A stretch of DNA of 64,000 nucleotides from Burkholderiales bacterium 8X. Its GTDB lineage: Bacteria > Pseudomonadota > Gammaproteobacteria > Burkholderiales > Burkholderiaceae_C. Below the pieces are notes generated by a model that saw nothing but the letters and a program-made list of their open reading frames with translations, was not told where the DNA came from and searched no databases. The translations under genes were made by a program, and so were the position numbers. Position 1 is the stretch's first letter, and each line of letters begins with the position of its first letter. The stretch lies in the NCBI GenBank assembly GCA_902506565.1, contig LR732703.1:2466125-2530124 (forward strand), read 5' to 3'. Shown here in pieces: positions 1-9,734 of this stretch.

Positions 1-825
1 ACCTTCGGCGGCGGCGGAATGCCGGCGATGGGGCTGGTCGGCTGCGGCATCGCGACCCTGGTGGTTTACTGGGCGCTCTTCATCGGCGCGATCTGGCTGA
101 TGCGCACTCGCACGTTCTTCCTGGAGCTTCGCCTCTGGCAGCGCATCGAGCCGCCCGATTGGGCGCAGATTCGCCGCTTCGCCCGCCTCGGGTTGCCGGC
201 CGGCATGGCCGTGCTGGTCGAAGTGACCTCCTTCACGCTGATGGCGCTCTTCATCGCGCGGCTCGGCACCTCGGCGTCGGCTTCGCACCAGATCGCAGCC
301 AGCCTCACCGCGGTCGCGTACATGATGCCGCTCTCGCTTTCCATCGCGACCAGCGCGCGCGTCAGCTTCTGGCTCGGTGCCTCGGACGAGAGGCGTGCCC
401 GCGGTGCCGTCGCCAAAGGTCTGGAGATGACGCTCGTCGCCGCCTTGCTGGTGGCGACCGCGATGGTGGCCTTGCGCAGCCAGCTCGCCACGATCTACTC
501 GCCGAATCCGGCCGTGGTGGCGCTCGCCTCGACCCTGCTCCTGGCAACCGCTGCCTACCACCTGGCGGATGCCGTGCAGACCCTGTGCGTCTTTTTGCTG
601 CGCTGCTATCGCATCACCTTCGTGCCACTGGCGATCTACGGCACCCTGCTGTGGGGCCTGGGCCTCGGCGGGAGCTACCTGCTGGCCTACCGCGGACTCG
701 GCCCGTGGCCGGCGATGCAATCGCCGCTGGCTTTCTGGCTGATGAGCGCCGCGGCGCTCTGGATCACGGCGCTGCTCTTCGTGGCCCTGCTCTGGCGCAC
801 CCTCAAGCGGCGCCGCTTCGACTAG
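1..825 (+). CDS. MATE family multidrug/metabolite efflux transporter, 5' end cut off
   Basis: The reading frame is open from the first base, so the start lies outside the window; about 274 C-terminal residues are visible. They are strongly hydrophobic, with roughly seven membrane segments. A segment reading HQIAASLTAVAYMMPLSLSI followed by ATSARVSFWLG resembles the conserved second-half signature of MATE (NorM-type) exporters, which expel cationic drugs or metabolites in exchange for Na+ or H+ across the inner membrane. The protein ends in a basic tail (LKRRRFD), as expected for a cytoplasmic end. Its 3' end overlaps the convergent phoR gene by 23 bases. The substrate cannot be told from sequence. 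Confidence 0.85.
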   Translation, partial: TFGGGGMPAMGLVGCGIATLVVYWALFIGAIWLMRTRTFFLELRLWQRIEPPDWAQIRRFARLGLPAGMAVLVEVTSFTLMALFIARLGTSASASHQIAASLTAVAYMMPLSLSIATSARVSFWLGASDERRARGAVAKGLEMTLVAALLVATAMVALRSQLATIYSPNPAVVALASTLLLATAAYHLADAVQTLCVFLLRCYRITFVPLAIYGTLLWGLGLGGSYLLAYRGLGPWPAMQSPLAFWLMSAAALWITALLFVALLWRTLKRRRFD

Positions 826-2143
826 TTGCTGCCGGCCTCACTCTTGCCGCCGGAAAACACAAGGCGAAACGCGAACCCTTGCCCAGCTCGCTTTCGATCC
901 GCAGCTCCACCGCATGCCGCTGTGCCACGTGCTTGACGATGGCGAGTCCCAGCCCGGTGCCGCCGGTCTCGCGCGAGCGACTGCGGTCGACCCGATAGAA
1001 GCGTTCGGTGAGCCGCGGTATGTGCTCGGGCGCCACGCCGGGGCCGCTGTCCTGCACGGAAAACTCGCCGCGGCCGTCCGGCAGGATCCGCCAAATCACG
1101 GTCACGTTGCCGCCGCCGGGCGTGTAGCGAATGGCGTTGCTCACCAGGTTCGACATCGCGCTTTGCAATTCGGTCGCCGCGCCCGCGATTTCCGAATCGT
1201 CTTCCGCTGAAAAGGTCAGCCGATGCGGCTGGGTCAGCCGCCCCGACAAACCGCGCGCTTCCTCCTCGCATTGCGCCAGCAAGGCCCGCACGCGCGTCCA
1301 GCTGCTGAGCGGCGGCGCCGCGCTGCCCTCCAGCCGCGACAGCGTCAGCAGGTCGTTGACCAGCGTCTCCATCCGGTGCGATTGCTGCGCCATGAGGCCG
1401 AGATAGCGCAATCGCTCCTCGGCTTCGAGCGGAAGGTTCTGCAGGGTCTCGACGAAGCCTGCGAGTACCGTGAGAGGCGTGCGGATTTCGTGCGACACGT
1501 TGGCCACGAAGTCACGCCGCATCGCCTCGGCCTGCTCCAGCGCCGTGATGTCCCTCGTGAGCAGCATGCGCCGGTTGCCGGCATACGGATGGACCTGCAC
1601 CGAAAGCCTGGCGGGCTGCCCGCGCTGCATCTGGCTCGGCGACGGCGCGTCGATCACGACGTCGCGGCTGTAGTTCCAGGACGCGAGGTACGCCACGAAG
1701 GCCGGGTCGCGCACCAGGTTGATCAGGTGCTGCAGCAAATCGCGCTCGGCATCGATGCCGAGTTGCGCGGCGGCGGTCTGATTGCACCACTCGATCCGGC
1801 CTTGTGCGTCGATCAGCACCACGCCGTTCGGGGAAGCCTGGATGGCCGCCAGGAATTCCTGCAGCCGATCCTCGGCATGCCGGGCCTGCTGCTCGCGCGT
1901 GCGAAGCAGCTTGCGAATGCGCTCGGCCAGTTCGCCCCAGGTGCCGGCACCGCGGCCCGGAAGCCCGACGCCGTCGTTGCGCAGGGCCGCCAGCAAGCGC
2001 TTGGCCCGAAGCCCGTCCAGCACCGCCCAACCCAACGCGCCGATCCATGCGCCCGCCCAGAGCCATGGCCGCCCGAGCGAGAGCCAGCCGATCGCGGCGC
2101 CGAGCGCGGATGCCACGATGAAAGCGAGAAGGCGAATCGACAT
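803..2143 (-). CDS. phoR: Phosphate regulon sensor histidine kinase PhoR
   Basis: This 446-residue membrane kinase should phosphorylate PhoB when phosphate is scarce. The N-terminus has two hydrophobic stretches separated by GRPWLW (residues about 4-40), giving the short membrane anchor typical of PhoR without a large periplasmic sensor. A PAS region follows (about 95-200). Next comes HisKA with the H-box SHEIRTP, where the phosphoacceptor is His218, and then an HATPase_c domain with the N box and the glycine boxes (DSGPGV, GTGLGLAI). The gene is the last of the pst-pho operon, 87 bases after phoB, and runs tail to tail into the MATE gene. Length and architecture match the family. Confidence 0.95.
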   Translation of the reverse strand: MSIRLLAFIVASALGAAIGWLSLGRPWLWAGAWIGALGWAVLDGLRAKRLLAALRNDGVGLPGRGAGTWGELAERIRKLLRTREQQARHAEDRLQEFLAAIQASPNGVVLIDAQGRIEWCNQTAAAQLGIDAERDLLQHLINLVRDPAFVAYLASWNYSRDVVIDAPSPSQMQRGQPARLSVQVHPYAGNRRMLLTRDITALEQAEAMRRDFVANVSHEIRTPLTVLAGFVETLQNLPLEAEERLRYLGLMAQQSHRMETLVNDLLTLSRLEGSAAPPLSSWTRVRALLAQCEEEARGLSGRLTQPHRLTFSAEDDSEIAGAATELQSAMSNLVSNAIRYTPGGGNVTVIWRILPDGRGEFSVQDSGPGVAPEHIPRLTERFYRVDRSRSRETGGTGLGLAIVKHVAQRHAVELRIESELGKGSRFALCFPAARVRPAATSRSGAA

Positions 2144-2230
2144 GCGCGAAGCTTATCCGGCCGCCAGCGGCGCAGCCGCCCCGAAGATCGGGCCGGCAAC
2201 CCACCGTCGGAACGTCAGACCCTCAGCCCC

Positions 2231-2919
<689 letters not shown>

Positions 2920-2923
<4 letters not shown>

Positions 2924-3624
2924 GGAAGCAGGGCCGACTCGATCTCCGCCATCGAGGTGTGCCGCACGTCGGCACCCTTCACGATGTAGATGATGAATTC
3001 TGCAATGTTCTTGGCATGGTCGCCAATGCGCTCGATCGCCTTGGCCAGGAACAGGAGGTCGAGGCTCGCCGAAATAGTGCGCGGGTCTTCCATCATGTAG
3101 GTGACCAGCTTGCGCACGAAGCCGTCGAATTCCTTGTCGATCATGTCGTCGTCCTTCAGGATCGACAAGGCTGCTCCGGTATCGAGCCGCGCGAATGCGT
3201 CGAGCGCCTTGCGCAGGAGCCCCGACGCAAGGTCGGAGGCCACCCGCAATTCGGTCGAAGGCAAGGCGCGAGCCGAACCGCTCTCGATGATCTTCTTGAC
3301 CATCCGGGCGATCTTGTTGGCCTCGTCGCCGACCCGCTCGAGGTTGGCGGTGGTCTTGGAGATCGCGATCAGGAGCCGCAGGTCGCGCGCGGTCGGTTGG
3401 CGGCGGGCAATGATGGTCGAGAGCTCGCGATCGATCTCGATCTCCATCGCGTTCACCCGGGTCTCGGTCTCGGTCACCCGGTCGGCGGCATCCGCATCGA
3501 ACTGGGCGAGCGCATAGACCGCCTGGTGGATCTGGGCCTCGACCATTCCGCCGAGCTCCATTACGCGCGACGACACGCCGTTCAACTCGCTGTCGAACTG
3601 GCTGGAAAGATGCTTTTCGGTCAT
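2920..3624 (-). CDS. phoU: Phosphate signalling protein PhoU
   Basis: A 234-residue all-helical protein of two repeated PhoU three-helix domains. Both halves carry the acidic metal-binding signatures (around DAADRVTETETRVNAMEIEI in the first and ERIGDHAKNIAEFIIY in the second). PhoU links the Pst transporter to PhoR and keeps the regulon off when phosphate is plentiful; loss usually gives constitutive Pho expression and polyphosphate build-up. Length is standard. It lies between pstB and phoB, 19 bases after pstB, and shares four bases with phoB. The start ATG at 3624 is followed by a normal PhoU N-terminus (TEKHLSSQFD). Confidence 0.96.
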
Positions 3625-3643
3625 GTTCTCGACTCCTCGTTGC

Positions 3644-4432
3644 TCAACCGAAACGGCCGGTGATGTAGTCCTCGGTCTCCTTGCGCTTCGGCTTGAAGAA
3701 CAGCTCTTCGGTGGCGCCGAACTCGATCAGGTCGCCGAGGTACATGTAGGCGGTGTAGTCGCTGCAGCGGGCGGCCTGCTGCATGTTGTGCGTGACGATG
3801 ACCACCGTGTATTCCTTCTTGAGTTCGGCGATCAGTTCCTCGATCTTGGCGGTCGAGATCGGGTCGAGCGCCGAGCAGGGTTCGTCGAGCAGCAAGACCT
3901 CGGGCTTGATCGCGATGCCGCGGGCGATGCACAGGCGCTGCTGCTGGCCGCCCGAAAGACCCGAGCCGCTTTGCTGCAGCTTGTCCCGTACCTCGGTCCA
4001 GAGCGCGGCCTTCTTGAGCGCCCACTCCACCCGGTCGTCCATCTCCGAGGCGCTCAACTGCTCGAACAGCTTCACGCCGAAGGCGATGTTGTCGTAGATC
4101 GACATCGGGAACGGCGTCGGCTTCTGGAACACCATGCCGACCTTGGCGCGGATCAGCGCCACGTCCTGCTTGGAGGTCAGGAGGTTCTCGCCGTCCAGCG
4201 AGATCGTGCCCTCGGCGCGCTGCTCGGGGTAGAGCTCGAACATCCGGTTGAAGGTGCGCAGCAAGGTCGACTTGCCGCAGCCCGACGGGCCGATGAAAGC
4301 GGTGACCTTGTTCTCGGGAATCTCGAGGTTGATGCCCTTGAGCGCGTGGAACTTGCCGTAATAGAAATTGAGGTCCTTGACCGAGATCTTGGAGCGCGCG
4401 GGCTGTGCCGTCTGTGCAGTGGTCGCAATCAT
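3644..4432 (-). CDS. pstB: Phosphate ABC transporter ATP-binding protein PstB
   Basis: This 262-residue ATPase powers high-affinity phosphate import and takes part in PhoR signalling. It carries Walker [10 protein letters not shown] (residues 48-56), a Q-loop ([10 protein letters not shown], the proline-rich form typical of PstB), the ABC signature LSGGQQQR and Walker [14 protein letters not shown], then the switch His in [10 protein letters not shown]. The N-terminal 15 residues are a variable extension before [12 protein letters not shown], where the conserved fold begins. The gene sits 21 bases after pstA and 19 before phoU, in the canonical operon order. Confidence 0.97.
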   Translation of the reverse strand: MIATTAQTAQPARSKISVKDLNFYYGKFHALKGINLEIPENKVTAFIGPSGCGKSTLLRTFNRMFELYPEQRAEGTISLDGENLLTSKQDVALIRAKVGMVFQKPTPFPMSIYDNIAFGVKLFEQLSASEMDDRVEWALKKAALWTEVRDKLQQSGSGLSGGQQQRLCIARGIAIKPEVLLLDEPCSALDPISTAKIEELIAELKKEYTVVIVTHNMQQAARCSDYTAYMYLGDLIEFGATEELFFKPKRKETEDYITGRFG

Positions 4433-4453
4433 GTTGTCGGGTCCGTTCGGATG

Positions 4454-5341
4454 TCAGAGCGCCTTGCGTGTCAGCACGCGGGCAAGGATGTTGAGGGCGA
4501 GCACCGCCACGGTGATCAGGAACACGCCGGCCCAGGCCAACTGCTGCCAGTTCTCGTAGGGGCTCATTGCGAACTTGAAGATCGTCACCGGCAGGCTGGC
4601 CATCGGCTGGCTCATGTCGGCGGTCCAGAACTGGTTGTTGAGCGCGGTGAAAAGAAGCGGCGCGGTCTCGCCGGCGATGCGCGCCACCGCCAGCAGCACG
4701 CCGGTCACGACACCCGCACGAGCCGCCCGCAGCGTGATGCTCAGGATCACCTTCCACTTCGGCGTGCCGAGCGCGTAGGCCGCTTCGCGCAGGCCCGGCG
4801 GCACCAGCTGCAGCATGTTCTCGGTGGTGCGGATCACCACCGGGATCACGATCAGCGCGAGCGCCATCGCTCCGGCCAGGCCGGAGAAGGACTTGAAGTA
4901 CGCCACCACCACCGCGTAGACGAAGAGGCCGATCACGATCGACGGTGCGGACAACAAGATGTCGTTGACGAAGCGGGTCACGCTCGCCAGCCAGCCGCGC
5001 GGGTTGTATTCGGCCAGGTAGATGCCGGCCATGATGCCGATCGGCGTGCCGACGCAGGTGGCGAGCGTCACCATCGCCAGCGACCCGAAGATCGCGTTGG
5101 CGATGCCGCCGCCCACGTCGTTCGGCGGCGGGGTCATCTCGGTGAAGGTGGCCAGCGCGAGCCCGCCCACGCCCAGGCGCAGGGTCTCCCACAGGATCCA
5201 GATCAACCAGAACACGCCGAAGGCCATGGCCGCCAGCGAAAGCGTCAGCGCGATGAAGTTGACGCGCTTGCGCACCGCGAACCGGGCCTCGCGGGTCTCT
5301 TGCAGCGTTTGCGCCTGGAGCAGCCTTTCGGCGGTCGTCAT
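4454..5341 (-). CDS. pstA: Phosphate ABC transporter permease PstA
   Basis: A 295-residue inner-membrane permease. The chosen start, ATG at 5341, overlaps the pstC stop codon by four bases and gives an N-terminus [11 protein letters not shown]; the frame stays open further upstream but would run through pstC. About six transmembrane helices are visible. The cytoplasmic coupling loop reads [17 protein letters not shown], the EAA motif of binding-protein-dependent permeases, followed by a glycine/alanine segment ([20 protein letters not shown]) that is highly typical of PstA. With PstC it forms the phosphate channel driven by PstB. Confidence 0.95.
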   Translation of the reverse strand: MTTAERLLQAQTLQETREARFAVRKRVNFIALTLSLAAMAFGVFWLIWILWETLRLGVGGLALATFTEMTPPPNDVGGGIANAIFGSLAMVTLATCVGTPIGIMAGIYLAEYNPRGWLASVTRFVNDILLSAPSIVIGLFVYAVVVAYFKSFSGLAGAMALALIVIPVVIRTTENMLQLVPPGLREAAYALGTPKWKVILSITLRAARAGVVTGVLLAVARIAGETAPLLFTALNNQFWTADMSQPMASLPVTIFKFAMSPYENWQQLAWAGVFLITVAVLALNILARVLTRKAL

Positions 5342-6300
5342 GACTTGGTTCCTTCGCTCTTGCGCATTTGCGCCAGCAGCAGTTTGGAAAGCGACAGCAC
5401 CACGAAGGTGATGAAGAAAAGCACCAGGCCCAGGTACATCAGCGAGGCCTGGTGAAGACCGGCACCGGCTTCGGCGAACTCGTTGGCGAGCACCGAGGTG
5501 ATGCTGTTGGCGGCCTCGAACACCGAGAGCGAATTCAGCTGGTTGGTGTTGCCGATCACGAAGGTGACCGCCATGGTTTCGCCCAGCGCCCGGCCGAGGC
5601 CGAGCATGATGCCGCCGATGGCGCCGGCCTTGGTGTACGGCAACACCACCTTCGACACGACTTCCCAGGTGGTGGAGCCGAGCCCGTAGGCCGATTCCTT
5701 GAGGAGCGGCGGCGTGACCTCGAAGACATCGCGCATCACCGAGGCGATGAACGGGATGATCATGATCGCGAGGATGATGCCGGCCGACAGGATGCCGATG
5801 CCGACCGGCGGCCCGGAAACCAGCGCGCTCAGGTAAGGCACGCCGGCGAACAGCTTCTGCAGCGGCTGCTGCACGTAGGTCGAGAGGATCGGGCCGAACA
5901 CCAGGAGGCCCCACATGCCGTAGACGATCGACGGCACCGCGGCCAGCAACTCGATCGCGGTGCCGAGCGGCCGCTTCAGCCACGAGGGCGACATCTCGGT
6001 CAGGAAAAGCGCGATGCCGAAGCTCACCGGCACCGCGATCACCAGCGCGATCAGCGAGGTGGCGAGCGTGCCGTAGATCATCACCAGCCCGCCGTACTCG
6101 TTCTGTACCGGGTCCCAGACGCTGCTGGTGAGAAAGCCGAGCCCGAACTTCGAGATCGCGGGCCAGGCGCCCACCAGGAGCGACAGCAGGATGCCGATCA
6201 GCATCGCCAGGGTCAGCAGCGCGGCGCCCTTGGCCGCCCAGCCGAACAAGCGGTCGGTGGTGGCGCCGGTGCGAGGCCGCTTGGCGGGGGGCGGGCTCAT
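5338..6300 (-). CDS. pstC: Phosphate ABC transporter permease PstC
   Basis: A 320-residue permease partner of PstA. I chose ATG at 6300 ([12 protein letters not shown]), which gives the usual PstC length. A GTG 87 bases further upstream (6387) is in frame but would add a non-conserved stretch. A hydrophobic helix (about 35-60) precedes the six-helix permease core. The coupling loop [20 protein letters not shown] and the following [17 protein letters not shown] are diagnostic of PstC. The pstS-pstC gap of about 100 bases contains a perfect 6-bp inverted repeat with a 2-base loop (6331-6344), which could form a small hairpin in the mRNA. Confidence 0.93.
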   Translation of the reverse strand: MSPPPAKRPRTGATTDRLFGWAAKGAALLTLAMLIGILLSLLVGAWPAISKFGLGFLTSSVWDPVQNEYGGLVMIYGTLATSLIALVIAVPVSFGIALFLTEMSPSWLKRPLGTAIELLAAVPSIVYGMWGLLVFGPILSTYVQQPLQKLFAGVPYLSALVSGPPVGIGILSAGIILAIMIIPFIASVMRDVFEVTPPLLKESAYGLGSTTWEVVSKVVLPYTKAGAIGGIMLGLGRALGETMAVTFVIGNTNQLNSLSVFEAANSITSVLANEFAEAGAGLHQASLMYLGLVLFFITFVVLSLSKLLLAQMRKSEGTKS

Positions 6301-6403
6301 CGTTGATGGTTCTCGTCCGACGGAAAGCTCGACCGGAACCGGTCCGGCAGGAAATGTGGATGACACGGAAGGCTCCGGAGGGTTCACGAACGAGAAGGGC
6401 CGA

Positions 6404-7450
6404 TTACCTGCCGCCGACGACGATCGGCTTGCCCGAGCCGTCCTTGATCTCGTTCCAGGCGCCGAGGATCGTGTCCTTGACCTTGTCCGGCATCGGCACG
6501 TAGTCGAGATCGCCGGCGGTCTTGTCGCCGTTCTTGTAGGCCCAGTCGAAGAAGCGCAGGGCCGTCGCGCCCTGGGCCGGCTTGTCCTGCGACTTGTGCA
6601 TCAGGATGAAGGTCGCGCCGGTGATCGGCCACGAGTCCTTGCCCTGCGGGTTGGTCAGCACCTGGTAGAAGGTCTTGGACCAATCGGCACCGGCAGCAGC
6701 CGCCTTGAAGGCGCTGTCGTCCGGCGAGACGAAGCTGCCGGCCGCGTTCTTGAGCTGCGCATAGGTCATCTTGTTCTGCTTGACGTAGGCGTACTCGACA
6801 TAGCCGATCGAGTTGGGCAGCTTGCTCACGAACTGGGCCACGCCCTCGTTGCCCTTGCCGCCCGCGCCGGTCGGCCAGTTGACCGCGGTGCCGTCGCCGA
6901 CCTTGCTCTTCCAGTCGGGATTGACCTTGCTCAGGTAGTTGGTGAAAAGGAAGGTGGTGCCCGAGCCGTCGGCGCGGCGCACCGGTGCGATGGCGGCATC
7001 CGGCAAGGCCAGCGATCCGTTCAGCGCCTTGATGGCCGGATCGTTCCACTTGGTGATCTTGCCGAGGTAGATGTCGCCGAGCACCTGGCCGTCGAGCTTG
7101 AGTTCGCCCGGCTTGATGCCCTGGATGTTGACCACCGGGATCACGCCGCCGATGACGGTCGGGAACTGCACCAGGCCCTTGGCCTTGAGGTCCTCGTCGG
7201 TGAGCGGCATGTCGGAAGCGCCGAAATCGACGGTCTTGGCCTCGATCTGCTTGATGCCGGCACCCGAGCCGACCGATTGGTAGTTGATCTTGACGCCGGT
7301 GGCCTTGTTGAAGTCGGCGGCCCACTTCGAATAGAGCGGTGCCGGGAAGCTGGCGCCGGCGCCGACCGCTTCTTGCGCGAAGACGGGAACATGGGCGAAG
7401 GCTGCAGCGGCGATGAAGCCGGCGGCTGCGAAGGGGAAAGAACGGGACAT
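6404..7450 (-). CDS. pstS: Periplasmic phosphate-binding protein PstS
   Basis: A 348-residue exported binding protein that delivers phosphate to PstCAB. The first 25 residues form a Sec signal peptide with likely cleavage after VPVFA. The mature protein starts [18 protein letters not shown], the classic PstS opening with the Thr/Ser-rich phosphate-binding segment, and continues with the SGAGIKQI and [11 protein letters not shown] motifs that contact phosphate. It is the first gene of the operon, expected to be the most strongly expressed and induced under phosphate starvation. A Pho-box-like direct repeat lies 67-84 bases before the start codon, with a plausible -10 element (TAGAGT) nine bases further on. 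Confidence 0.97.
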   Translation of the reverse strand: MSRSFPFAAAGFIAAAAFAHVPVFAQEAVGAGASFPAPLYSKWAADFNKATGVKINYQSVGSGAGIKQIEAKTVDFGASDMPLTDEDLKAKGLVQFPTVIGGVIPVVNIQGIKPGELKLDGQVLGDIYLGKITKWNDPAIKALNGSLALPDAAIAPVRRADGSGTTFLFTNYLSKVNPDWKSKVGDGTAVNWPTGAGGKGNEGVAQFVSKLPNSIGYVEYAYVKQNKMTYAQLKNAAGSFVSPDDSAFKAAAAGADWSKTFYQVLTNPQGKDSWPITGATFILMHKSQDKPAQGATALRFFDWAYKNGDKTAGDLDYVPMPDKVKDTILGAWNEIKDGSGKPIVVGGR

Positions 7451-7516
7451 GTGGTTTCCTTGATCTGCAGGTGGACCTCCGTTGCGGAGGGCTTGGGTCG
7501 CACTCTAGAAAGCTTG

Positions 7517-7534
7517 TGTGACATCGATGTGACA
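7517..7534 (-). promoter_or_regulatory. Pho box upstream of pstS
   Basis: Read on the minus strand this is TGTCACA-TCGA-TGTCACA: two identical 7-mers repeated every 11 bases. This matches the architecture and core (TGTCA) of the E. coli PhoB box. A TAGAGT hexamer at 7507-7502 starts 9 bases downstream, the normal position for a -10 element when PhoB replaces the -35 contact. The box should place pstS, and probably the whole operon, under PhoB control. Binding itself is inferred from the match. Confidence 0.85.
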
Positions 7535-7557
7535 TCGCCTGCGGGCCGGGCCGGGCG

Positions 7558-7575
7558 CTGTCACGAAACGGTCAT
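7558..7575 (+). promoter_or_regulatory. Pho-box-like repeat facing ppx
   Basis: On the plus strand the sequence is CTGTCAC-GAAA-CGGTCAT, again with an 11-base period, close to the classic CTGTCAT-A/T-rich-CTGTCAT box. It points toward ppx (start 7665) and lies 23 bases from the pstS box, which points the other way. No good -10 sits at the usual distance downstream; TACGAT at 7621-7626 is the nearest candidate. It could therefore act on ppx or assist PhoB loading at pstS. Confidence 0.65.
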
Positions 7576-7664
7576 GCACCCACGCGCACACTCCGGCAGC
7601 CGGTTTTGCGCCATCGGCGCTACGATCGTCCGCTCTCCCCTCTCGCATCCCGAATTCCCTCCCC

Positions 7665-9185
7665 ATGCAAAACGGCACGCGGCTCGCCGCCATCGACATC
7701 GGCTCCAACAGCTTTCGACTGGAGATCGGCAGGGTCGACCACGGCCAGATCCAGCGCACCGAGTACCTCAAGGAGACGGTGCGGCTAGGCAACGGCCTCG
7801 ACAACGCGCGCAACCTGACCCACGAAGCCATGCAGCGCGGCTGGGACGCGCTTGCGCGCTTCGGCGAGCGGCTCTCGGGCTTCAGGCGCTCGCAGGTGCG
7901 CGCCGTGGCCACCCAGACGCTGCGGGAAGCGCGCAACCGCGACGAGTTCCTGCTGCGAGCGCGCACCACGCTCGGCTTCGACATCGACGTGATCCCCGGC
8001 CGCGAGGAAGCACGGCTGATCTACCAGGGCGTCGCGCACCTGCTGCCGCAGGTCGATGCGGCCGAGCGCGAGCGGCGCCTGGTCGTGGACATCGGCGGAC
8101 GATCCACCGAATTGATCATCGGCCACGCCTTCAAGGCCGAAGTGATGGAGTCGTACCGGGTCGGCAGCGTGGCCTGGTCGATGAAGCATTTCGCAGGCGG
8201 GCAATTCACCACGGCCGCCTTTCGCGCCGCCGAGGTGGCGGCCAAGGCGGTGCTGGACGATGCCCTCGGCAACTACCTGCCGAGCCGCTGGGACGTGGCC
8301 TACGGCGCCTCCGGAACGATCGGCGCGGTCGGCGACGTGTTGCAGGCCGCCGGCTACGAAGGTGGCGTGGTGACCCGGGCCGGGCTCGACTGGCTGCTCG
8401 ATCGGCTCCTCAAGGCTGGCAGCGCCGACAAGCTGCGGATCGAGGGCATGCGCGAGGATCGCAAGCCGGTGATCGGTGGCGGCGTGAGCGTGCTGCGCGC
8501 CATCTTCGATTTGCTCGAGATCGACCGCATGCAGGTCGCCCAGGGCGCCCTTCGGCATGGCGTGCTCTACGAGCTGCTCGAACGGGACGACCAGGTCGCC
8601 GATCTCCGCGTGGGCACCGTCGCCGGCCTGGCGGCGCGCTTCTCGGTCGACTCCTCGCAAGCCCGCAGGGTCGCGGATACCGCGGCGACCCTCTTCGTGC
8701 AGCTCGAACCCGGCGCGCGCGGCGCCAGCACCACCACGCATGCCGGACGGGCGCTTCGAAAGCTGAGCTGGGCCGCCACGCTGCACGAGATCGGCTCGCA
8801 GATTTCGCACAGCGAATATCACAAGCACGGAGCCTATGTGCTCGATCATGCGGACGCGCCGGGCTTCGCATCCAACGACATGCATTGGCTGAGCCAGCTG
8901 GTGCTCGGGCACCGCGGCAAGTTGCGCAAGCTCGAAGCCGCGCTCGACGATGGCGATTTCGTGACGCAGCTCTTCGTGCTGCGGCTTGCCGTCATCCTGT
9001 GCCACGCGCGGCGCGATCCGGATCTGGAGGGGTTGAAGCTGGCACGTGCCCTGGACGGCAAGCTCTTCACCCTGCGCTGCCGAACCGGCTGGACCGAGCT
9101 TTATCCGCAGTCGGCCCACCTCCTGCGCGAGGAAGTGCTGGCCTGGCAGAAGACACCCTGGCGGGTGGAACTGGTCAACGCCTGA
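7665..9185 (+). CDS. ppx: Exopolyphosphatase / guanosine pentaphosphate phosphohydrolase family (Ppx/GppA)
   Basis: A 506-residue enzyme of the ASKHA fold that removes terminal phosphates from polyphosphate; relatives also hydrolyse pppGpp. The phosphate-1 motif AAIDIGSNSFRLEIG is near the N-terminus, and the catalytic-region Glu lies in NRDEFLLRARTTLGFDI-DVIPGREEARLIY. The phosphate-2 motif is VVDIGGRSTELIIG. The C-terminal half holds an HD-like helical region, as in Ppx of E. coli (LHEIGSQISHSEYHKHGAYV). It is divergent from pstS and convergent with sixA. Context beside pst and ppk favours Ppx over GppA. The start ATG at 7665 directly precedes the conserved motif. Confidence 0.92.
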   Translation: MQNGTRLAAIDIGSNSFRLEIGRVDHGQIQRTEYLKETVRLGNGLDNARNLTHEAMQRGWDALARFGERLSGFRRSQVRAVATQTLREARNRDEFLLRARTTLGFDIDVIPGREEARLIYQGVAHLLPQVDAAERERRLVVDIGGRSTELIIGHAFKAEVMESYRVGSVAWSMKHFAGGQFTTAAFRAAEVAAKAVLDDALGNYLPSRWDVAYGASGTIGAVGDVLQAAGYEGGVVTRAGLDWLLDRLLKAGSADKLRIEGMREDRKPVIGGGVSVLRAIFDLLEIDRMQVAQGALRHGVLYELLERDDQVADLRVGTVAGLAARFSVDSSQARRVADTAATLFVQLEPGARGASTTTHAGRALRKLSWAATLHEIGSQISHSEYHKHGAYVLDHADAPGFASNDMHWLSQLVLGHRGKLRKLEAALDDGDFVTQLFVLRLAVILCHARRDPDLEGLKLARALDGKLFTLRCRTGWTELYPQSAHLLREEVLAWQKTPWRVELVNA

Positions 9186-9262
9186 TGCGGCCCCTGTAGC
9201 GCGGACCTGCGCGGAACTGCCTGACGGCGCCGGCAGCACGCCGAACGCAGGTCGTGGCCGCC

Positions 9263-9724
9263 CTACAAGAACTCGGGCGCTTGCACGGCGACCACCACCG
9301 TCTGGACGTCGCCGTCGCGCTCCCTGGTGCGCAGCCACCAGGCGGCACCTTTGCGGACGGCACAGCCGCCCTGCTCGATACCGAGCAGGAAACCGATCGC
9401 TTCTCCAAGGGACGGCTGATGGCCGACCAGCAGCACCACCGACTTGTTGTTCGGCCACTGGGCCACGGCAAGCGATGCATCGATGGTGGTGCCCGGTGCC
9501 AGTTCGCTTCGAACCTTGTACTTGCGGCCGAGCGCCCTCACCGTCTGCTCGCATCGCACCGCAGGGCTGCAGATGATGCGCGTGGTATCGGGAAGATGCC
9601 GGTCGAGCCAGCCAGCCATCCGCTTGGCCTGCTTCTCGCCGGTTCGGGTCAGCGCCCGCTCCAGGTCGTTGCAGCCCTCGGTCCAGTCTTCGGCTTCGGC
9701 ATGTCGCCACAGGATCAGATCCAT
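9263..9724 (-). CDS. sixA: SixA-type phosphohistidine phosphatase
   Basis: A 153-residue member of the histidine phosphatase (phosphoglycerate mutase-like) superfamily. The catalytic signature LILWRHAEAED is at the very N-terminus, with His8 as the expected nucleophile, and a second His in VLLVGHQPSLGE. SixA enzymes remove phosphate from histidine residues, such as those of phosphorelay or PTSNtr proteins. The start ATG at 9724 is preferred because it places the RHA motif as in the family. The gene begins 10 bases after the ppk stop codon, so the two are almost certainly co-transcribed. The target protein is unknown. Confidence 0.85.
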   Translation of the reverse strand: MDLILWRHAEAEDWTEGCNDLERALTRTGEKQAKRMAGWLDRHLPDTTRIICSPAVRCEQTVRALGRKYKVRSELAPGTTIDASLAVAQWPNNKSVVLLVGHQPSLGEAIGFLLGIEQGGCAVRKGAAWWLRTRERDGDVQTVVVAVQAPEFL

Positions 9725-9734
9725 GATGTGCTTC

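Noticed and set aside
6331..6344. Hairpin in the pstS-pstC gap as a terminator
   Set aside because: Six base pairs with a two-base loop and no T run; at most it could stabilise pstS mRNA, so it is noted only with pstC.
6128..9199. A plus-strand open frame of about 1,000 codons across pstS and into ppx
   Set aside because: It crosses two recognised genes in other frames or on the other strand and has low-complexity composition; no domain or ribosome site supports it.
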